Origin: an uncultured Clostridia bacterium
GTDB lineage: Bacteria > Bacillota > Clostridia > Oscillospirales > Acutalibacteraceae
NCBI GenBank assembly: GCA_947627725.1
Contig: CANQXE010000007.1
Span: 52,117-116,116, forward strand
DNA: 64,000 nucleotides
Reading direction: 5' to 3'
Positions within the stretch are counted from its first letter, which is position 1, and the number at the start of each line of letters is the position of its first letter. The notes beneath the pieces were generated by a model, which was given only the letters and a program-made list of their open reading frames with translations, made no database searches and was not told the origin of the DNA. Of this stretch, positions 1-11,612 are shown piece by piece. The position numbers were made by a program, and so were the translations under genes.

Positions 1-311
1 GGATTAAGCCCTGTCAGTACATGCGTTTCAATTTCTCCGACGGAAACATTATGATAATCAACATCATGACCGTTGAGCAGATTTATTGTCTGCGCCACCA
101 TTTCCATATGACCGAGTTCTTCCGCCGCAATGTCCAAAAATAAATCCTTAATTTTCTGATCCTTTATTCTGAAGCTTTGAGACATATATTGCATTGCAGC
201 CTTTAGCTCACCGTTTGCACCGCCAAGCTGCTCCTGCAAAAGTGCCGCGTACTGTGGATTAGGTCCCTCCACCTCTACGGGATGAAACAACTGTTTTTCG
301 TGCTTAAACAT
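1..311 (-). CDS. Manganese catalase / CotJC family protein (5' part only)
   Basis: The gene starts at an ATG at 311 behind an AGGAG site and runs off the left edge, so only about 103 residues are visible. They begin MFKHEKQLF and include GELKAAMQYMSQ and AAEELGHMEMVAQ, the two helices that supply Glu and Glu-x-x-His ligands to the di-manganese centre in this family. Known members dismutate hydrogen peroxide or, as CotJC, sit in the spore coat. The missing C-terminal part prevents separating a full-length Mn catalase from the shorter CotJC type. A terminator and a separate operon follow upstream, so it is probably transcribed alone. Confidence 0.85.
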   Translation of the reverse strand, partial: MFKHEKQLFHPVEVEGPNPQYAALLQEQLGGANGELKAAMQYMSQSFRIKDQKIKDLFLDIAAEELGHMEMVAQTINLLNGHDVDYHNVSVGEIETHVLTGLN

Positions 312-349
312 AATAATCACTCCTTATAATCCTTGTATTATTAGCTTTC

Positions 350-364
350 CAATAATTATCATAA
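350..364 (-). promoter_or_regulatory. Possible PerR/Fur-type operator upstream of the Mn catalase gene
   Basis: Read on the minus strand, this 15-mer matches the PerR box consensus TTATAAT-N-ATTATAA at about 11 of 14 positions. It lies 39 bases upstream of the catalase start, and peroxide control is typical for this family. The surroundings are very AT-rich, so a chance match is quite possible, and I cannot place the promoter with confidence. Confidence 0.3.
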
Positions 365-412
365 ATATTAAAATAAGAATTATAAAAAACAATTGACTGA
401 ATAATACAGCCA

Positions 413-449
413 AAAAGGTGCGTTCGGAATAAACCCGAACGCACCTTTT
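413..449 (-). terminator. Rho-independent terminator of the ATP synthase operon
   Basis: A 15-bp perfect stem (413-427 with 435-449) around a 7-nt loop lies just past the atpC stop. It ends in a short T run on the minus strand. It closes the ATP synthase operon. Confidence 0.85.
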
Positions 450-450
450 A

Positions 451-864
451 TCATATATGATGCTTATTTTTAACCTTTAGACGCTCCATCGCACGTGAAA
501 GGTTTGCTTTTGAGTGATAATATTCAAGCTGAGAATGCTTTTCTCTCAACTCCTCTTCCGCTCTCTCCTTAGCCTCCTGCGCACGCCGCTCGTCAATTTC
601 ATCGGGAAGTTCAGCCGAAATACAGACAAGCGTTGCGGTATTATCAAGAAATTCCAGAAAGCCGTTGCCGACAAACGCTTCAATAACCTTTCCGTGTGAA
701 TCGGTTATTTTCATTTCCCCTGTTTCAATAGGCATAATACAGTTTTCATGGTTTGCAAGAAAGCCCTCAAGTCCCATATCCACGTGGGGAACAATAAGAG
801 ACTGTGCCTCGCCGTCAAAAAATATCTTATTTGAGGCAATGATTTTCAGTTTAAAGGTATTCAT
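451..864 (-). CDS. atpC: F1F0 ATP synthase subunit epsilon
   Basis: This 137-residue protein is the epsilon subunit of the F1 central stalk, which couples rotation to catalysis and can inhibit ATP hydrolysis. The N-terminal beta-sandwich is seen in FKLKIIASNKIFFDGEA and the FVGNGFLEF segment. The C-terminal part, about residues 88-137, is a charged helical hairpin beginning DEIDERRAQEAKERAEEEL. The length is normal for the family. It starts 9 nt after the atpD stop with an AAGGTGA ribosome site and is the last gene of the operon, directly before the terminator. Confidence 0.95.
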   Translation of the reverse strand: MNTFKLKIIASNKIFFDGEAQSLIVPHVDMGLEGFLANHENCIMPIETGEMKITDSHGKVIEAFVGNGFLEFLDNTATLVCISAELPDEIDERRAQEAKERAEEELREKHSQLEYYHSKANLSRAMERLKVKNKHHI

Positions 865-873
865 AAATTCACC

Positions 874-3161
<2,288 letters not shown>

Positions 3162-3173
3162 TATTTACCTTCT

Positions 3174-5192
3174 TTATTTTGATGCCGCCGACTTAAATTC
3201 ATCAGCCGCGTCTAAAATCTGTTCTTTTATATCGTCATCGAGTACCTTGTCTCTCTCAATAGTGCTGCTGATTTGAGGATAGTTTGAATCAATATATTCA
3301 AGCATATCCGCCTGAAATGACTTTATTTCATTTACGGGAACATCAACAAATTTTCTTCCTGTCGCGGCAACAAGAGTAATAACCATTTGAGAAAGCGAAA
3401 GAGGATGACCGAGCGGCTGCTTAAGAAGCTCCATAAGCCCCTTGCCGTAATTAAGCTGAGCTTTCGTTTCTTCATCAAGGTCTGATGAAAACTGAGTAAA
3501 GACTTCCATTTCCCTAAACTGCGCAAGGTCGATACGCAGAGAGCCTGCCGCCTTTTTCATAGCCTTAGTCTGCGCCGCACCGCCGACACGCGATACTGAC
3601 AAGCCAACATTTACGGCAGGGCGCATACCGCTGAAAAACAAATCGCTTTCAAGGAAAATCTGTCCGTCCGTTATTGAGATAACATTCGTCGGAATATACG
3701 CGGAAACGTCGCCCGCCTGCGTTTCAATAATCGGAAGCGCTGTTATTGAGCCTCCCCCAAGCTCATCACTGAGCTTGCTTGAACGCTCAAGTAAACGTGA
3801 ATGAAGATAGAATACGTCACCCGGATAAGCCTCACGTCCCGGACTTCTTTCAAGAAGAAGCGACAACGCGCGGTATGCCACGGCGTGCTTGCTCAAATCA
3901 TCATAAACAATAAGGCAATCCTTGCCCTGATACATAAAATGCTCGGCAAGCGCTGTTGCCGAATACGGTGAAATATACTGAAGCGACGCAGGGTCGGAGG
4001 CGGTAGCGCAAACAACGATTGTGTATTCCATTGCTCCCGACTTTTCAAGCGTATTCACAAGATTTGCGACGCTTGACGCCTTCTGTCCGATTGCGTTATA
4101 AATACAGATAACATCCTTACCCTTCTGATTGATAATCGTATCAAGAGCAATAGAGGTTTTACCCGTCTGCCTGTCGCCTATAATAAGCTCTCTCTGTCCG
4201 CGTCCGATAGGAAACATGGAGTCAATGGAAAGAATACCCGTAGCCATAGGCGTATCAACGCTCTTACGGTCAACAATAGACGGAGCGTTCTGCTCAACGG
4301 GGCGGTAATCCTCCTCCTTGATATCCCCCTTGCCGTCAATAGGCTCACCGAGAGCATTTACAATTCTGCCGATAAACCCACTGCCGACAGGAATACCCGC
4401 TTTTCTGCGTGTACGCTTTACCCTTGTACCCTGATGAATACCAACGTCACTGCCGAATAAAATAACGCCGATCTGATGCTTTTTAATATCCTGCACCATA
4501 CCCTTGACGCCGTTTTCAAAAACAACAATCTCGCCGTACATTGCATGCTCTAAGCCGTGAATGGTTGCGATACCGTCACCCACTCTGACAACAGTACCTA
4601 TCTCCTCGCTGTCCGACCTGAGTTGAAAATCCTTAATATCTTTCCTTAAAACAGCGATTACCGATTCATTATCGGCAGTGCTTTCACGAGCAGTTTTCAT
4701 TACCTGTCTTTTGATTGCGTCAAGCTTATTTCTTATGCTGAAATCAAATTCCTCATCACCAAAGCGGATAATAAAACCGCCGATAAGGCTTTCGTCCTTG
4801 ACAATATCAACCTTTGCTGTTCCCGCGCCGGCTTTTTTGCAAACAAAATCCCGTATACCCTCAAGCTGTTTTTCATCGGGAGGGGTAACGCAGTAAACTG
4901 TTGCGCTCGCGATATTATTTCTTTTATCAATCTCACTGATATAAGCCTGCGTAATCTCTTTTAAATCAGAAATCCTGCAATCATTTGCCAATTTGCAGAT
5001 AAACGGCTTAACCGACGGCGAAAAAAGCTCGTCAATCACAGTTTTCTTTTCATCTGACAAAACATTCGGATTATCTAATATATCAGCAAGCTCCTTTGAG
5101 GAGGTTACAAGCTTCAACGCATCCTCAAGACTTGATACACTGACCTGTGAGTTTAGCAGTGAATCAAGATAATTATCAATATTCTGAATCAT
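3174..5192 (-). CDS. atpHA: Fused ATP synthase delta-alpha subunit
   Basis: One uninterrupted 672-residue reading frame joins two proteins that are normally separate. Residues 1 to about 165 are a complete delta (OSCP) subunit, including the ESLIGGFIIRFGDEEFDFSI segment. From about 177 to 672 is a full alpha subunit with Walker A GDRQTGKT at 339-346, the arginine-finger region SVSRVGG and LLERSPGREAYPGDVF. The alpha N-terminal helix is kept (VIAVLRKDIKDFQL), so the junction is a clean read-through without domain loss. The start is coupled to atpF by a TAATG overlap. Met165 (ATG at 4698-4700) could allow separate initiation of alpha, but AGG lies only two bases upstream, which is a poor site. 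Known F1 has three alpha to one delta, so a fusion raises a stoichiometry question. See the findings. Confidence 0.93.
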   Translation of the reverse strand: MIQNIDNYLDSLLNSQVSVSSLEDALKLVTSSKELADILDNPNVLSDEKKTVIDELFSPSVKPFICKLANDCRISDLKEITQAYISEIDKRNNIASATVYCVTPPDEKQLEGIRDFVCKKAGAGTAKVDIVKDESLIGGFIIRFGDEEFDFSIRNKLDAIKRQVMKTARESTADNESVIAVLRKDIKDFQLRSDSEEIGTVVRVGDGIATIHGLEHAMYGEIVVFENGVKGMVQDIKKHQIGVILFGSDVGIHQGTRVKRTRRKAGIPVGSGFIGRIVNALGEPIDGKGDIKEEDYRPVEQNAPSIVDRKSVDTPMATGILSIDSMFPIGRGQRELIIGDRQTGKTSIALDTIINQKGKDVICIYNAIGQKASSVANLVNTLEKSGAMEYTIVVCATASDPASLQYISPYSATALAEHFMYQGKDCLIVYDDLSKHAVAYRALSLLLERSPGREAYPGDVFYLHSRLLERSSKLSDELGGGSITALPIIETQAGDVSAYIPTNVISITDGQIFLESDLFFSGMRPAVNVGLSVSRVGGAAQTKAMKKAAGSLRIDLAQFREMEVFTQFSSDLDEETKAQLNYGKGLMELLKQPLGHPLSLSQMVITLVAATGRKFVDVPVNEIKSFQADMLEYIDSNYPQISSTIERDKVLDDDIKEQILDAADEFKSAASK

Positions 5193-5674
5193 TATTCATC
5201 ACTGCCTTCGTTTAAAAATTTGTCATACAAATCGCTGTCAGTCTGAGCGTTTACATTTCTGCCGACAACCTTTTCAGCCGTTTCCATTGCAAGAGCCGCA
5301 ATCTCTTCCTTAACGGCTCGTCTTGCCTTTTCCGTCTCAAAGTCTGCCGTTTTTTTAGCGTCTGCTTTAATTTTATCCGCATCATTCTGAGCACGGTCAA
5401 TGATTTTATTATATTCAGCCTTTGCGCTGTTTCTGGCGTCAACAATGATTTTCTTTTTCTCATCCTCGACGCTGTCAAGCTCCTGCTCATACTGAGCCTT
5501 CATTTCATCAGCCTGTTTCTGCACCTCATCGGCATCACTGAACTGCTTGTCAATCAGTTCCTTTCTCTTATCAAGTGTTTTTTTAATCGGCTTGAAAAGA
5601 AACGCTCTCATAAGAACATAAAAAATAATTAAATTAATAACCGTCCATAAAATATTCCAGTCAAACTTTAACAT
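5192..5674 (-). CDS. atpF: F1F0 ATP synthase subunit b
   Basis: This 160-residue peripheral-stalk subunit has one N-terminal membrane helix (about residues 8-28, NILWTVINLIIFYVLMRAFL). A long charged helix then fills nearly the rest of the protein (KRKELIDKQFSDADEVQKQ onward) and forms the coiled-coil stalk that binds delta. The length is normal. Its stop overlaps the start of the delta-alpha gene (TAATG), which couples their synthesis. Only one b gene is present, so the stalk is expected to be a b2 homodimer. Confidence 0.95.
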   Translation of the reverse strand: MLKFDWNILWTVINLIIFYVLMRAFLFKPIKKTLDKRKELIDKQFSDADEVQKQADEMKAQYEQELDSVEDEKKKIIVDARNSAKAEYNKIIDRAQNDADKIKADAKKTADFETEKARRAVKEEIAALAMETAEKVVGRNVNAQTDSDLYDKFLNEGSDE

Positions 5675-5718
5675 TAAGCTCTGCTTCCTTTCGTTAAAGA
5701 ATTTAGTCTTTTCTGCTT

Positions 5719-5964
<246 letters not shown>

Positions 5965-5991
5965 TTAAAAATTAAATAAATTATATATTTA

Positions 5992-6801
5992 TTAAGCAGC
6001 TTCTGTAAGCTCTTTCGCTTTATTTTTACTGTGTTTATACATTTTCTTTCGTCGTCTGCGCTTCTTTTCGGTAGGCTCTTCCTCCTCAACTGCCTCCTGT
6101 AAATAAAGAGCAGTTAAAAATACAAAAATATATGCCTGCAAAAGTCCGTCAAACAAATCAAAATACAAGCTGAATACTACCGGAACAACTACCGGTATCG
6201 GGAGAACTGCCTTTATTAACTCCATAATGGTAAATGCCGCGATTACATTGCCGAAAAGTCGCATACAAAGCGAAAGCGGTTTTGTAAATACCTCAAGAAT
6301 ATTAATGGGTGTTATAAGCGCGACCGGCTTTGTAAATGCTTTAAGTCTGCCCAAAACGCCCTTATCCTTAAAGGCGCAGTATTCAATCAGAACTATGCTT
6401 GTTATTGCCATAGCGGCGGTAACCTGCATACTTTTAGTCGGGGGCTTAAAACCGAAAATGACTATAAGGTTTGACGCGCCTATAAAAAGCGCCATACTCA
6501 TAAGCCAAGGTATAAATTTCTCAACCTTTTCCCCCATTAGTCCTTTAAAAAAAGCTTCACTTTTTTCATACAGCATTTCAAGCATTTGCTGCCGTTTTGA
6601 AATTTCTCCCGTGACCTTGAGGTTTCTGGTAAGAATTACAGCAAGTATCGTAAATACCGCTATAATTATCCACGAAACGACAGTTGTCTCGTCAAAGCCT
6701 ATTTTGATTCCGCCGATATTAAAGCTGAACACCTCTTTAATCTCAAGCTGTTCAGTCAGCTCCTTCTGTAAATCAAGCTTCATCATCACAGGACCGAGCA
6801 T
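5992..6801 (-). CDS. atpB: F1F0 ATP synthase subunit a
   Basis: Subunit a forms the two ion half-channels of F0. The conserved arginine helix is seen in KPLSLCMRLFGNVIAAFTIM, and five or six hydrophobic helices are present. I place the start at 6801 (269 residues) because GGGAGGTG lies just upstream and because a promoter at 6832-6860 sits inside the longer open frame that begins at 6843. The last 31 residues form an unusual tail: an acidic run, then EKKRRRRKKMYKHSKNKAK. A strongly basic C-terminal extension is not usual for subunit a. No atpI gene precedes it. Confidence 0.93.
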   Translation of the reverse strand: MLGPVMMKLDLQKELTEQLEIKEVFSFNIGGIKIGFDETTVVSWIIIAVFTILAVILTRNLKVTGEISKRQQMLEMLYEKSEAFFKGLMGEKVEKFIPWLMSMALFIGASNLIVIFGFKPPTKSMQVTAAMAITSIVLIEYCAFKDKGVLGRLKAFTKPVALITPINILEVFTKPLSLCMRLFGNVIAAFTIMELIKAVLPIPVVVPVVFSLYFDLFDGLLQAYIFVFLTALYLQEAVEEEEPTEKKRRRRKKMYKHSKNKAKELTEAA

Positions 6802-6831
6802 TGCAATCACCTCCCGTAAATGCTGTGCATT

Positions 6832-6860
6832 ATTATACACCATTTGTTTCCAAAATTCAA
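6832..6860 (-). promoter_or_regulatory. Promoter of the ATP synthase operon
   Basis: TTGAAT (6855-6860) and TATAAT (6832-6837) are separated by exactly 17 nt on the minus strand. The predicted transcript start near 6825 leaves a leader of about 24 nt before the atpB ATG at 6801. This rules out the upstream ATG at 6843 as the real start. Confidence 0.85.
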
Positions 6861-6924
6861 ATAATTTAATAAAATAATTACACTTGAAATATGAACATAT
6901 TTTATAATATAAGTAAATTTTTTG

Positions 6925-6953
6925 TTTACATACGCAATCAATTCGTATATAAT
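6925..6953 (+). promoter_or_regulatory. Promoter of proS-galE
   Basis: TTTACA (6925-6930) and TATAAT (6948-6953) are separated by 17 nt. It is divergent from the ATP synthase promoter. The leader to the proS start is about 50 nt, too short for a T-box, and none is seen. Confidence 0.8.
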
Positions 6954-7010
6954 AGCTTTTGAAATAATTTATCTATTATTACGCTAATATAAGTATTAAG
7001 GAGTTTTAGT

Positions 7011-8453
7011 ATGGCGAAGGACCAAAAAAAGATGGTTGACTCTATAACCTCTATGGACGAGGATTTTGCGAAATGGTACACAGACGTGTGCAAAAAAGCG
7101 GAGCTCGTATCATACACAAGCGTAAAGGGATGTATGGTTATAAGACCTTACGGATATGCTATATGGGAGAATATTCAGAGAATACTTGACGGCATGTTCA
7201 AGGAAACGGGACACGAAAATGTTAATATGCCGATGTTTATTCCCGAAAGCCTGCTCCAAAAGGAGGCGGATCATGTTGAGGGCTTTGCGCCCGAATGTGC
7301 GTGGGTAACCTACGGCGGTAGCGAAAAGCTTGAGGAAAGGCTCTGCGTCCGCCCTACCTCAGAAACACTTTTTTGTGAGCATTTTAAGGATATTGTCCAC
7401 TCACACAGGGATTTACCCAAGCTCTATAATCAGTGGGTTTCCGTCGTAAGATGGGAAAAAACAACAAGACCGTTTCTGCGCTCTCGTGAATTTTTATGGC
7501 AGGAGGGACACACTCTCCACGCAACCGCAGAAGAAGCGATTGAGGAAACGGAAAAAATGCTTAACGTATACACAAAATTCTGTCAGGAATATCTCGCAAT
7601 GCCTGTCATTCAGGGTATGAAAACAGAAAGTGATAAATTCGCCGGCGCGGAACGTACATATTGTATAGAAGCGCTTATGCACGACGGCAAAGCGTTACAG
7701 GCAGGCACAAGTCATTATTTCGGCGACGGCTTTGCGAGAGCGTTTGACATTCAGTATTCAAACAAGGAAAATCAGCTCACATATCCGCATCAGACATCCT
7801 GGGGTATGACAACGAGACTTATCGGCGCAATTATTATGACTCACGGCGATGACAACGGACTTGTTCTTCCGCCTGCGGTTGCGCCTGTTCAGGTTATTGT
7901 TATTCCGATTGCCCAGCACAAGGAGGGTGTGCTTGACAGAGCGTATGCGCTCACAGACGAGCTTAAAAAAATATGCAGAGCAAAGATTGACGATTCCGAC
8001 AATTCACCGGGCTGGAAATTTGCAGAACACGAAATGAAAGGCGTTCCCGTAAAAGTTGAACTCGGTCCGAAGGATATTGAAAACAATCAGTGCGTCATTG
8101 TCACACGCCACAACAGGGAAAAAACCATTGTTCCGCTCGACAAGCTCAGCGAGGTTATTCCTCAGAAGCTTCAGGAGGTTCGCGACGGACTTTATGAAAA
8201 AGCACTTGAAAACAGAGAAAACAGAACCTATAAGTGCAAATCTATGGATGAAATCACAAAAGCTCTTAATAAAAACGGCGACGGCTTTGTAAAAGCAATG
8301 TGGTGCGGAAATGAAGAGTGCGAAGATAAGGTCAAAGAGATTACAGGGGTCGGCTCACGCTGTATACCTATTGAACAGGAGGAAATTTCCGACGTGTGCG
8401 TATGCTGCGGAAAGCCCGCAAAAACAATGCTCTACTGGGGAAAAGCATATTAA
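7011..8453 (+). CDS. proS: Prolyl-tRNA synthetase, short archaeal/eukaryal-type
   Basis: This 480-residue enzyme attaches proline to tRNA(Pro) in the cytoplasm. The class II motifs are visible: the motif 2 region [22 protein letters not shown] and the motif 3-like [21 protein letters not shown]. The C-terminal domain has paired cysteines (CGNEEC and CVCCGK) and ends in YWGKAY, as in the ProS type without the bacterial editing insertion. The length fits this type rather than the 560-residue bacterial form. GGAG precedes the ATG, and galE follows after 27 nt. Confidence 0.95.
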   Translation: MAKDQKKMVDSITSMDEDFAKWYTDVCKKAELVSYTSVKGCMVIRPYGYAIWENIQRILDGMFKETGHENVNMPMFIPESLLQKEADHVEGFAPECAWVTYGGSEKLEERLCVRPTSETLFCEHFKDIVHSHRDLPKLYNQWVSVVRWEKTTRPFLRSREFLWQEGHTLHATAEEAIEETEKMLNVYTKFCQEYLAMPVIQGMKTESDKFAGAERTYCIEALMHDGKALQAGTSHYFGDGFARAFDIQYSNKENQLTYPHQTSWGMTTRLIGAIIMTHGDDNGLVLPPAVAPVQVIVIPIAQHKEGVLDRAYALTDELKKICRAKIDDSDNSPGWKFAEHEMKGVPVKVELGPKDIENNQCVIVTRHNREKTIVPLDKLSEVIPQKLQEVRDGLYEKALENRENRTYKCKSMDEITKALNKNGDGFVKAMWCGNEECEDKVKEITGVGSRCIPIEQEEISDVCVCCGKPAKTMLYWGKAY

Positions 8454-8480
8454 TACATAATAAATTACGGAGGAACTTTT

Positions 8481-9497
8481 ATGGCAGTACTAGTAACAGG
8501 CGGTTTAGGTTATATCGGCTCACACACATGCGTTGAGCTTATCAATTCAGGCACGGATGTTGTTGCAGTCGACAATCTTTACAACTGCAAAAAAAGCTCG
8601 TATGACAGAATAAGAGCATTAGTTGGCAGGGATTTTAAGTTTTATGAGTGCGACATACGCGACAAAGAGGGAATGAGCAAAATTTTCGAAAGCGAGGATA
8701 TTAACTCGGTTATCCATTTTGCGGGACTCAAGGCTGTCGGGGAAAGCGTACAGAAACCGCTTGAATATTTTGATAACAATGTAAACGGAACCTTGGTTCT
8801 ACTTGATGTTATGAGAAAGCATAACTGTAAAAAAATTGTTTTCTCCTCATCTGCTACGGTTTACGGTATGAATAATGTATCGCCTCTGACTGAGGATATG
8901 GAGGTCGGCGGTGTAACTAATCCGTACGGCAGAACGAAATATATGATTGAATGTATACTCAAGGATTTATATGTATCTGATGAAAGCTGGTCAATCTGCC
9001 TGCTCAGATACTTTAACCCGATTGGCGCTCATAAAAGCGGCACAATGGGCGAGGACCCGAACGGTATTCCGAATAACCTTATGCCGTACATTACACAGGT
9101 CGCTATCGGAAAAAGAGAATTTCTAAACGTATGGGGCGATGACTATGACACTCCGGACGGTACCGGTGTAAGAGATTATATCCACGTTGTCGACCTCGCG
9201 CTCGGTCATCTAAAGGCTGTTGAAAAGGTTGAAAGCGCAAACGGCTTGTTTATCTACAATCTCGGTACAGGCGTGGGATATTCCGTACTTGACGTTGTTA
9301 AAGCGTTTGAAAAAGCGTCGGGAGTGAAGATTCCGTATAAAATCGGTCCGCGCCGTGCCGGTGATATAGCTACCTGTTATTCAGACCCGAGCAAGGCTTT
9401 AAGTGAGCTTGGCTGGAAGGCTGAAAGAGGTATTGAGGAAATGTGCGAGGACTCATGGAGATGGCAGAGCCAAAACCCAAACGGTTATCCTGATTAA
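8481..9497 (+). CDS. galE: UDP-glucose 4-epimerase
   Basis: This 338-residue NAD-dependent enzyme interconverts UDP-glucose and UDP-galactose in the Leloir pathway and supplies sugars for surface polysaccharides. The Rossmann motif GGLGYIGSH is at residues 7-15. The catalytic Ser lies in SSSATVYG, and the Tyr-x-x-x-Lys pair is YGRTK. RYFNPIGAH and PDGTGVRDYIHVVDLA are further GalE signatures. The length is normal. It is preceded by GGAGG and probably co-transcribed with proS. A terminator follows directly. Confidence 0.96.
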   Translation: MAVLVTGGLGYIGSHTCVELINSGTDVVAVDNLYNCKKSSYDRIRALVGRDFKFYECDIRDKEGMSKIFESEDINSVIHFAGLKAVGESVQKPLEYFDNNVNGTLVLLDVMRKHNCKKIVFSSSATVYGMNNVSPLTEDMEVGGVTNPYGRTKYMIECILKDLYVSDESWSICLLRYFNPIGAHKSGTMGEDPNGIPNNLMPYITQVAIGKREFLNVWGDDYDTPDGTGVRDYIHVVDLALGHLKAVEKVESANGLFIYNLGTGVGYSVLDVVKAFEKASGVKIPYKIGPRRAGDIATCYSDPSKALSELGWKAERGIEEMCEDSWRWQSQNPNGYPD

Positions 9498-9512
9498 TAT
9501 AGATACGCAATA

Positions 9513-9540
9513 AATGAGACGGGTATGTGCCCGTCTCATT
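9513..9540 (+). terminator. Terminator after galE
   Basis: An 11-bp stem (9513-9523 with 9530-9540) is followed by a T run on the plus strand. It may also act on the converging minus-strand membrane-protein operon. Confidence 0.85.
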
Positions 9541-9609
9541 TTTCTGCTTATTTGTATTTACACAAAATAACTATAATAATTTATAATGCAAATGTCAGAA
9601 TACCATTAC

Positions 9610-11391
9610 TTACGCCGGCTCACCGGATTCGTCATAGCCGTCATAAATATTATATCTGTGTGAAAAGACATAATCGTCCTTTTTTTCATCATAAGCGTAC
9701 TCGGTGCAGTAATCGCCGCTGTAGGACTCGTAAATATCCTTTTCTTCATCATAATAAAAAACGCCATTATCAAAATTATACTGATTAAACAGCTTCTCTC
9801 TGCCGTCATCGGAAAGGCTGTTATAATACTCAACAAGAGCCTTTTCTCCCTTGATTTTTGAAAAATTATAGGAACGAAAATCATGATTGCTTTTATAGGT
9901 TATTTTTTCTGTTTTCTTTTCAGGATTAAATATTTCACTATCATTTTCCGTCAGGTTTTCGTTAATTATCATTCTTGCCTGTCTTGCCACCTTATGGTCC
10001 TTGCTTTCGGCAAGGTCGGGCATATAGACTAAAGAGGAGTCGGAAAGGCTGTTGATATACTCAATATCAATACTGTCTATCTTTCCGTTCATATATGCAT
10101 CAATGTTATACCTTGCGATTTTGCCGTCAATATCAGAAAATGAAAGAGCAATAAACATTGCGCTGCAAATAACAATAATCGGCTGCATATAGCCTATCTT
10201 GGGCAAAAAGATATGGATTATATAAAAAACTATAATAACAAAAATCATTATCATAAATACTGAAACAAGCAGTCTGTTTTTTGAAAGACCGAATATTTCG
10301 ATATTCAGCTTCATTTTAGCCATTGCGGTTACCAGAATCAAAACGGTAAAAAGTAAAATAAAGGCTGAAATCGCTTTAACCGCAATAGGTATTTTCCCCT
10401 TTACTCTTTTTGTCAGGATATTCGCAAGAGCAATTATAACCATATTTATAACACAGATTGCAAACATTTCAAAAAAGCCGCGTCTTGCATACACGCTCGC
10501 GCTGTAGCTGTAGCCCTCAGGCAGAATACCCGAAAAAGCGCTGAAAAAATAGGCAAGCTGAGAAAAAAGATATATAACATATGTTGCGGAAATAACAGAT
10601 AAAAATGAAACTGTTACAGGCGACTGAATAACTCCTCGGCTTTTTGATTTTACATTTTTCTTTTTATTCTTACCGCATTTCTTTGACACCGCATACAGAA
10701 TAATTAGCGGTGTTACGATCAGCGCTAAAATCGCCTCAAGTAAATATTTTCCGATATTTTTCAAAACGATTTTAACCAGATTTTCAAAGGCGGCGTCGCT
10801 GCCTGCAAGGAGTGGAATAATTACAAATAATACCGGGAGCGAAAGTGCGATACCTATAATCACATTCCTGCTCACCTTATTTTTTGACATTACTCTGCTG
10901 TAAGCGCCTGTAATATCCGCACCGTTTGAGAAAGGTGAGACGAATGTTTCCTTAAGCACATCGCCGAGCATTCTGAAGCTGCCCTGATTATGCGCTATGC
11001 AAGCGCTTATTGAACAGATATAAATCCCGAAAAGCGAACAGACTAAAAAAAGCATTATTGAATTAACGAGAAAATCATTATAAATTGAAAATGTGACCGC
11101 CCCCGCAAGCGACATTGCACCGCATATATAAGAAAAGGCGGAAACTTTGGTATTTACATCAAAAAGATAAACGGTGGTTGCTGTAAATAAAACAAAAAAC
11201 GCAATTGTAAAGCCTAAATTAAAGCCGTGAAAAAATACAAAATCAACAATTATAAAGCTTACCGCAAAGAAAATCAGCGCAAAAATCAAATCCCTTTTTG
11301 CAAGCTTTATCTCGGGCTCTTTTTTCCGATTAACTGTGTTATACGGCTGATAATAGAGTTGATTTTGTTGCAAATTATTATCCTGTTCCAT
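9610..11391 (-). CDS. Multi-pass membrane protein, DUF4173/DUF4153 type
   Basis: The product has 593 residues. The first roughly 430 contain ten or more hydrophobic segments, starting LIFALIFFAVSFIIVDFVFF. The last roughly 160 are polar and Tyr/Asp-rich, ending in repeated short acidic-aromatic runs such as DIYESYSGDYCTEYAY. The architecture and the GADITGAYSRVMSKNK region resemble the DUF4173 family, whose function is unknown. It starts 2 nt after the XRE regulator with AGGAGG and forms one operon with that gene and the DUF2975-type gene. I cannot assign a function. Confidence 0.8.
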   Translation of the reverse strand: MEQDNNLQQNQLYYQPYNTVNRKKEPEIKLAKRDLIFALIFFAVSFIIVDFVFFHGFNLGFTIAFFVLFTATTVYLFDVNTKVSAFSYICGAMSLAGAVTFSIYNDFLVNSIMLFLVCSLFGIYICSISACIAHNQGSFRMLGDVLKETFVSPFSNGADITGAYSRVMSKNKVSRNVIIGIALSLPVLFVIIPLLAGSDAAFENLVKIVLKNIGKYLLEAILALIVTPLIILYAVSKKCGKNKKKNVKSKSRGVIQSPVTVSFLSVISATYVIYLFSQLAYFFSAFSGILPEGYSYSASVYARRGFFEMFAICVINMVIIALANILTKRVKGKIPIAVKAISAFILLFTVLILVTAMAKMKLNIEIFGLSKNRLLVSVFMIMIFVIIVFYIIHIFLPKIGYMQPIIVICSAMFIALSFSDIDGKIARYNIDAYMNGKIDSIDIEYINSLSDSSLVYMPDLAESKDHKVARQARMIINENLTENDSEIFNPEKKTEKITYKSNHDFRSYNFSKIKGEKALVEYYNSLSDDGREKLFNQYNFDNGVFYYDEEKDIYESYSGDYCTEYAYDEKKDDYVFSHRYNIYDGYDESGEPA

Positions 11392-11393
11392 AA

Positions 11394-11603
11394 TTAATCC
11401 TCCTTAACAAATTCCAAAATATCGCCGGGCTGGCAGTCGAGAATATCGCAAATCGCTTCAAGAGTGGAAAAACGGATTGCCTTTGCCTTGCCCGTTTTAA
11501 GTATTGATAAATTTGCAGGTGTAATTCCTATTTTTGACGCAAGCTCATTGGAGGACATTTTTCTTTTTGCGAGCATAACATCAAGATTTACTATAATCTT
11601 CAT
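11394..11603 (-). CDS. Small XRE-family DNA-binding regulator
   Basis: This 69-residue protein is almost entirely one helix-turn-helix domain. MSSNELASKIGITPANLSIL is the HTH core, and LEAICDILDCQPGDILEFV is the typical Cro/C1-type ending. Such regulators commonly sit between a DUF2975 membrane protein and a second membrane protein, as here. It is translated from AGGAGGG and has a 9-nt gap from the gene before it. It probably controls its own operon, an inference from arrangement only. Confidence 0.9.
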   Translation of the reverse strand: MKIIVNLDVMLAKRKMSSNELASKIGITPANLSILKTGKAKAIRFSTLEAICDILDCQPGDILEFVKED

Positions 11604-11612
11604 ACTGCCCTC

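Noticed and set aside
4698..4700. Independent start for alpha at Met165 of the delta-alpha fusion
   Set aside because: AGG lies only two bases before this ATG, so it is a poor site. I keep it as a possibility in the finding but do not annotate a separate gene.
6802..6843. Earlier ATG for atpB at 6843
   Set aside because: The operon's -10 element (6832-6837) lies inside this stretch, and the best ribosome site points to 6801.
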